A program made the translations under genes and the position numbers. Below are positions 6,707-8,028 of a stretch of 8,028 bases of DNA, one piece after another. Location: assembly GCA_019084435.1 (NCBI GenBank), contig JAHRFV010000122.1, forward strand, positions 1 to 8,028. Reading direction: 5' to 3'. The notes under the pieces are model-generated. The model did no database searches, was not told the origin of the DNA, and worked only from the letters and a program-made list of their open reading frames with translations. This stretch comes from Dethiosulfatibacter sp. (GTDB lineage Bacteria; Bacillota_A; Clostridia; Tissierellales; Dethiosulfatibacteraceae). Numbering within the stretch: the first letter of the stretch is position 1; each line of letters starts with the position of its first letter.

Positions 6707-7844
6707 TGCAGATGTTGTTATAATAGGTGCCGGCATTTCAGGCTGTTCTATCGCATATAATCTAGCTATAAAAGGTATAACTAACATCATAGTAGTCGAT
6801 AAATCCTATATTGCTAGCGGGGCGACTGGAAGGTGCGGAGCCGGAGTCCGAATGCAGTGGGGGACAAAAATGAATTGCTTGCTGGCAAAGCAAAGTATTG
6901 AGTTTTATGAAAATGCCAATGAAATACTGGAGTATGATCGGGATGTCACTTTTTATCAAGGAGGCTATCTGCTATTGGCCACCACAGAGAAGGAAATATC
7001 TCAATTTCAGGAAAATGTCAAACTACAGAACTCACTTGGAATACCTTCTAAAATGGTATCTGTGAAAGAAGCCAAGGAAATCGTACCCCATTTAAACAAA
7101 GATATTTTGCTAGGGGCAGCCTTTTGTCAAAAGGATGGATTTTTAGATCCCTTTTTAACGACTGATGCATATTATAAAGCGGCCAAAAGACTAGGTGTCA
7201 GATTTTTGACATATACAGAAGTACAAGGTATCATTATAAATAATAACAAAATCGAAAAAGTTGTGACGGATAAGGGCGATATATGGACGGATAAAGTTGT
7301 CAATGCTGCTGGAGGATACTCTAAAAATATATGTGATATGGTTGGGATTGACATACCTGTTTACTCGGATAGGCATCAGATTCTCGTAACAGAGCCGATA
7401 GAGCATGTACAGGGACCTATGGTCATGTCATTCTCCATGAACCTTTACTGCCAGCAAAATCCAAAGGGACCATTTATTATGGGAAGGGGAGATGATAAAG
7501 AGCCTAGAGATCTTCGAATTACTTCAAGTTGGAAATTCTTGGAAGACATGGCTAAAACGATTAAAAATGTTTTGCCCCCTGTAGCTAATCTGAGGGTAGT
7601 GAGACAATGGGCGGGTTTATACAATATGACTCCTGACAAGCAACCTATCTATGGAAAAGTAGAAGAGATTGATGGTTTTTATCTAGCTGTAGGTTACAGT
7701 GGACATGGATTTATGTTTGGTCCACTAACAGGTGTTATTATTGCGGAAATGATTTCAGGGATTAAACCAACAGTGGATGTATCATTGTTAGGTCTCAATA
7801 GGTTTAAGGAGGGTAATTTAATCCTTGAGCCGTCAGTTGTTTAA
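6696..7844 (+). CDS. DAO-family FAD-dependent amino acid/amine dehydrogenase subunit (SoxB / HcnC / PDH-beta-like)
   Basis: The 382-residue catalytic flavoprotein, predicted to oxidise an amino acid or secondary amine to the imine. The N-terminal FAD motif is VVIIGAGISGCS (7-18). SGATGRCGAGVRMQWG (41-56) follows, as in sarcosine oxidase beta and related enzymes. KVVNAAGGYS (200-209) and PDKQPIYG...GYSGHGFMFGPLTG (313-346) complete the DAO fold. There is no transmembrane or signal sequence. The start was set at ATG 6696, with AGGAGG (6681-6686) nine bases upstream; a longer form from TTG 6675 would include the ribosome binding site. It overlaps the BFD gene by 11 bases. Relatives act on proline, hydroxyproline, sarcosine, opines or glycine. 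Motifs alone do not choose among these, and HCN synthase remains a formal alternative. Transfer of electrons to the Fe-S subunits, not oxygen, is inferred from the operon. Confidence 0.9.
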   Translation: MSYSADVVIIGAGISGCSIAYNLAIKGITNIIVVDKSYIASGATGRCGAGVRMQWGTKMNCLLAKQSIEFYENANEILEYDRDVTFYQGGYLLLATTEKEISQFQENVKLQNSLGIPSKMVSVKEAKEIVPHLNKDILLGAAFCQKDGFLDPFLTTDAYYKAAKRLGVRFLTYTEVQGIIINNNKIEKVVTDKGDIWTDKVVNAAGGYSKNICDMVGIDIPVYSDRHQILVTEPIEHVQGPMVMSFSMNLYCQQNPKGPFIMGRGDDKEPRDLRITSSWKFLEDMAKTIKNVLPPVANLRVVRQWAGLYNMTPDKQPIYGKVEEIDGFYLAVGYSGHGFMFGPLTGVIIAEMISGIKPTVDVSLLGLNRFKEGNLILEPSVV

Positions 7845-7853
7845 TGTTATAAT
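7825..7853 (+). promoter_or_regulatory. Candidate sigma-A promoter with extended -10
   Basis: TTGAGC (7825-7830) and a perfect TATAAT (7848-7853) are 17 bases apart. A TG one base before the -10 (TGTTATAAT) makes an extended -10. It overlaps the end of the DAO gene and points at the reading frame opening at 7977. Transcription would start near 7860. This would let the downstream gene be expressed without the sigma-54 promoter. Confidence 0.55.
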
Positions 7854-7857
7854 GAAT

Positions 7858-7878
7858 TTGAAATATCGTTTCAATTTT
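7858..7878 (+). terminator. Small hairpin with T run after the operon (terminator or operator)
   Basis: TTGAAA (7858-7863) pairs with TTTCAA (7869-7874) around a TATCG loop and is followed by TTTT. The stem has six mostly A-T pairs, so as an intrinsic terminator it is weak. It also coincides with the predicted start of the promoter at 7825-7853, so it could be a repressor-binding palindrome instead. Confidence 0.3.
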
Positions 7879-7969
7879 AAATAGTATACGGAGCCAGCTA
7901 TACAAAAGTCAACCAAAATAATTAAATAGTCAAGAATACTTTGAATAGAATCATATGCGCAGAAACAAA

Positions 7970-7992
7970 GGAGTCAATGATTCAGAGACTCC
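7970..7992 (+). promoter_or_regulatory. Hairpin enclosing the ribosome binding site of the downstream frame
   Basis: GGAGTC (7970-7975) is the reverse complement of GACTCC (7987-7992), with an 11-base loop holding the ATG at 7977. The GGAG part of the ribosome binding site would be base-paired when folded, which could limit translation. The stem is six pairs with good G-C content. Regulation is inferred from geometry only. Confidence 0.4.
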
Positions 7993-8028
7993 GTAATCAA
8001 TATATGGGCGTTGTTATAGAGCGTAGTC
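7977..8028 (+). CDS. Start of an unidentified gene, cut off by the window end
   Basis: An ATG with AAAGGAG (7967-7973) three bases upstream opens a frame that stays open for 17 codons to the window edge (MIQRLRNQYMGVVIERS). The spacing is short but usable. The piece is too short to assign a family. Position after the redox operon, with its own candidate promoter at 7825-7853, suggests a separate or partly cotranscribed gene; a transporter or further metabolic enzyme would fit but is a guess. Chance openness over 17 codons is possible. Confidence 0.4.
   Translation, partial: MIQRLRNQYMGVVIERS

Noticed and set aside
4539..7844. Hydrogen cyanide synthase operon (hcnABC)
   Set aside because: The Fer2_4, FAD and DAO subunits fit in part, but the extra double [4Fe-4S] gene and the separate BFD gene are not part of hcnABC as known. 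An anaerobic amino acid dehydrogenase fits better. Not excluded by sequence alone.
4539..7844. Classical heterotetrameric sarcosine oxidase (soxBDAG)
   Set aside because: There is no aminomethyltransferase (GCV_T-like) domain, no SoxD or SoxG, and the alpha subunit modules are separate small proteins.
7884..7903. Short inverted repeat GTATA...TATAC after the operon
   Set aside because: Only five A/T-rich pairs around a 10-base gap. It shares GTATAC with the glnS leader, but that is too short to support a common regulator.
1..8028. CRISPR arrays, insertion sequences, tRNA or rRNA genes
   Set aside because: No regularly spaced repeats, transposase motifs, terminal inverted repeats or tRNA-like cloverleaf sequences were seen on reading the window.

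Overview
The window is AT-rich and gene-dense, with strong AGGAGG-type ribosome binding sites and short gene overlaps. These features, a sigma-54 activator, and an oxygen-independent Fe-S/flavin operon suggest an anaerobic Firmicute of the class Clostridia. No species is claimed. Seven complete genes lie on the + strand, and an eighth appears to begin at the right edge.

Left part (1-4359): a short leader with an 11-bp perfect hairpin precedes glnS (glutaminyl-tRNA synthetase). After 5 bases comes a class I SAM-dependent methyltransferase. Its 3' end overlaps a sigma-54-dependent activator (PAS, AAA+ and Fis-type HTH). The tight packing suggests one transcription unit ending in the regulator.

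Middle (4360-4538): this 179-base gap reads as a complete sigma-54 control region. Directly after the regulator's stop codon are two near-identical 16-bp palindromes (TGTC-N8-GACA), 19 bp apart. About 100 bp further on is an essentially perfect -24/-12 promoter (TGGCAC-N5-TTGCT). The simplest reading is that the activator binds the palindromes and switches on the downstream operon.

Right part (4539-7844): five overlapping or touching genes encode a [2Fe-2S] Fer2_4 protein, an FAD/NAD(P)-type oxidoreductase, a double-cluster [4Fe-4S] protein, a BFD-type [2Fe-2S] protein and a DAO-family flavoenzyme. They correspond to the parts of the HCN synthase / opine oxidase / dye-linked proline dehydrogenase / heterotetrameric sarcosine oxidase superfamily, but split into separate small subunits. 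The likely job is to oxidise an amino acid or secondary amine at the DAO subunit and pass electrons through several Fe-S centres to the second flavoprotein. The substrate and final acceptor cannot be read from the sequence.

Right edge (7845-8028): a housekeeping-type promoter with an extended -10 overlaps the end of the last gene. A small palindrome sits at its predicted start. At 7977 a new reading frame opens whose ribosome binding site is inside a hairpin; it runs off the window.
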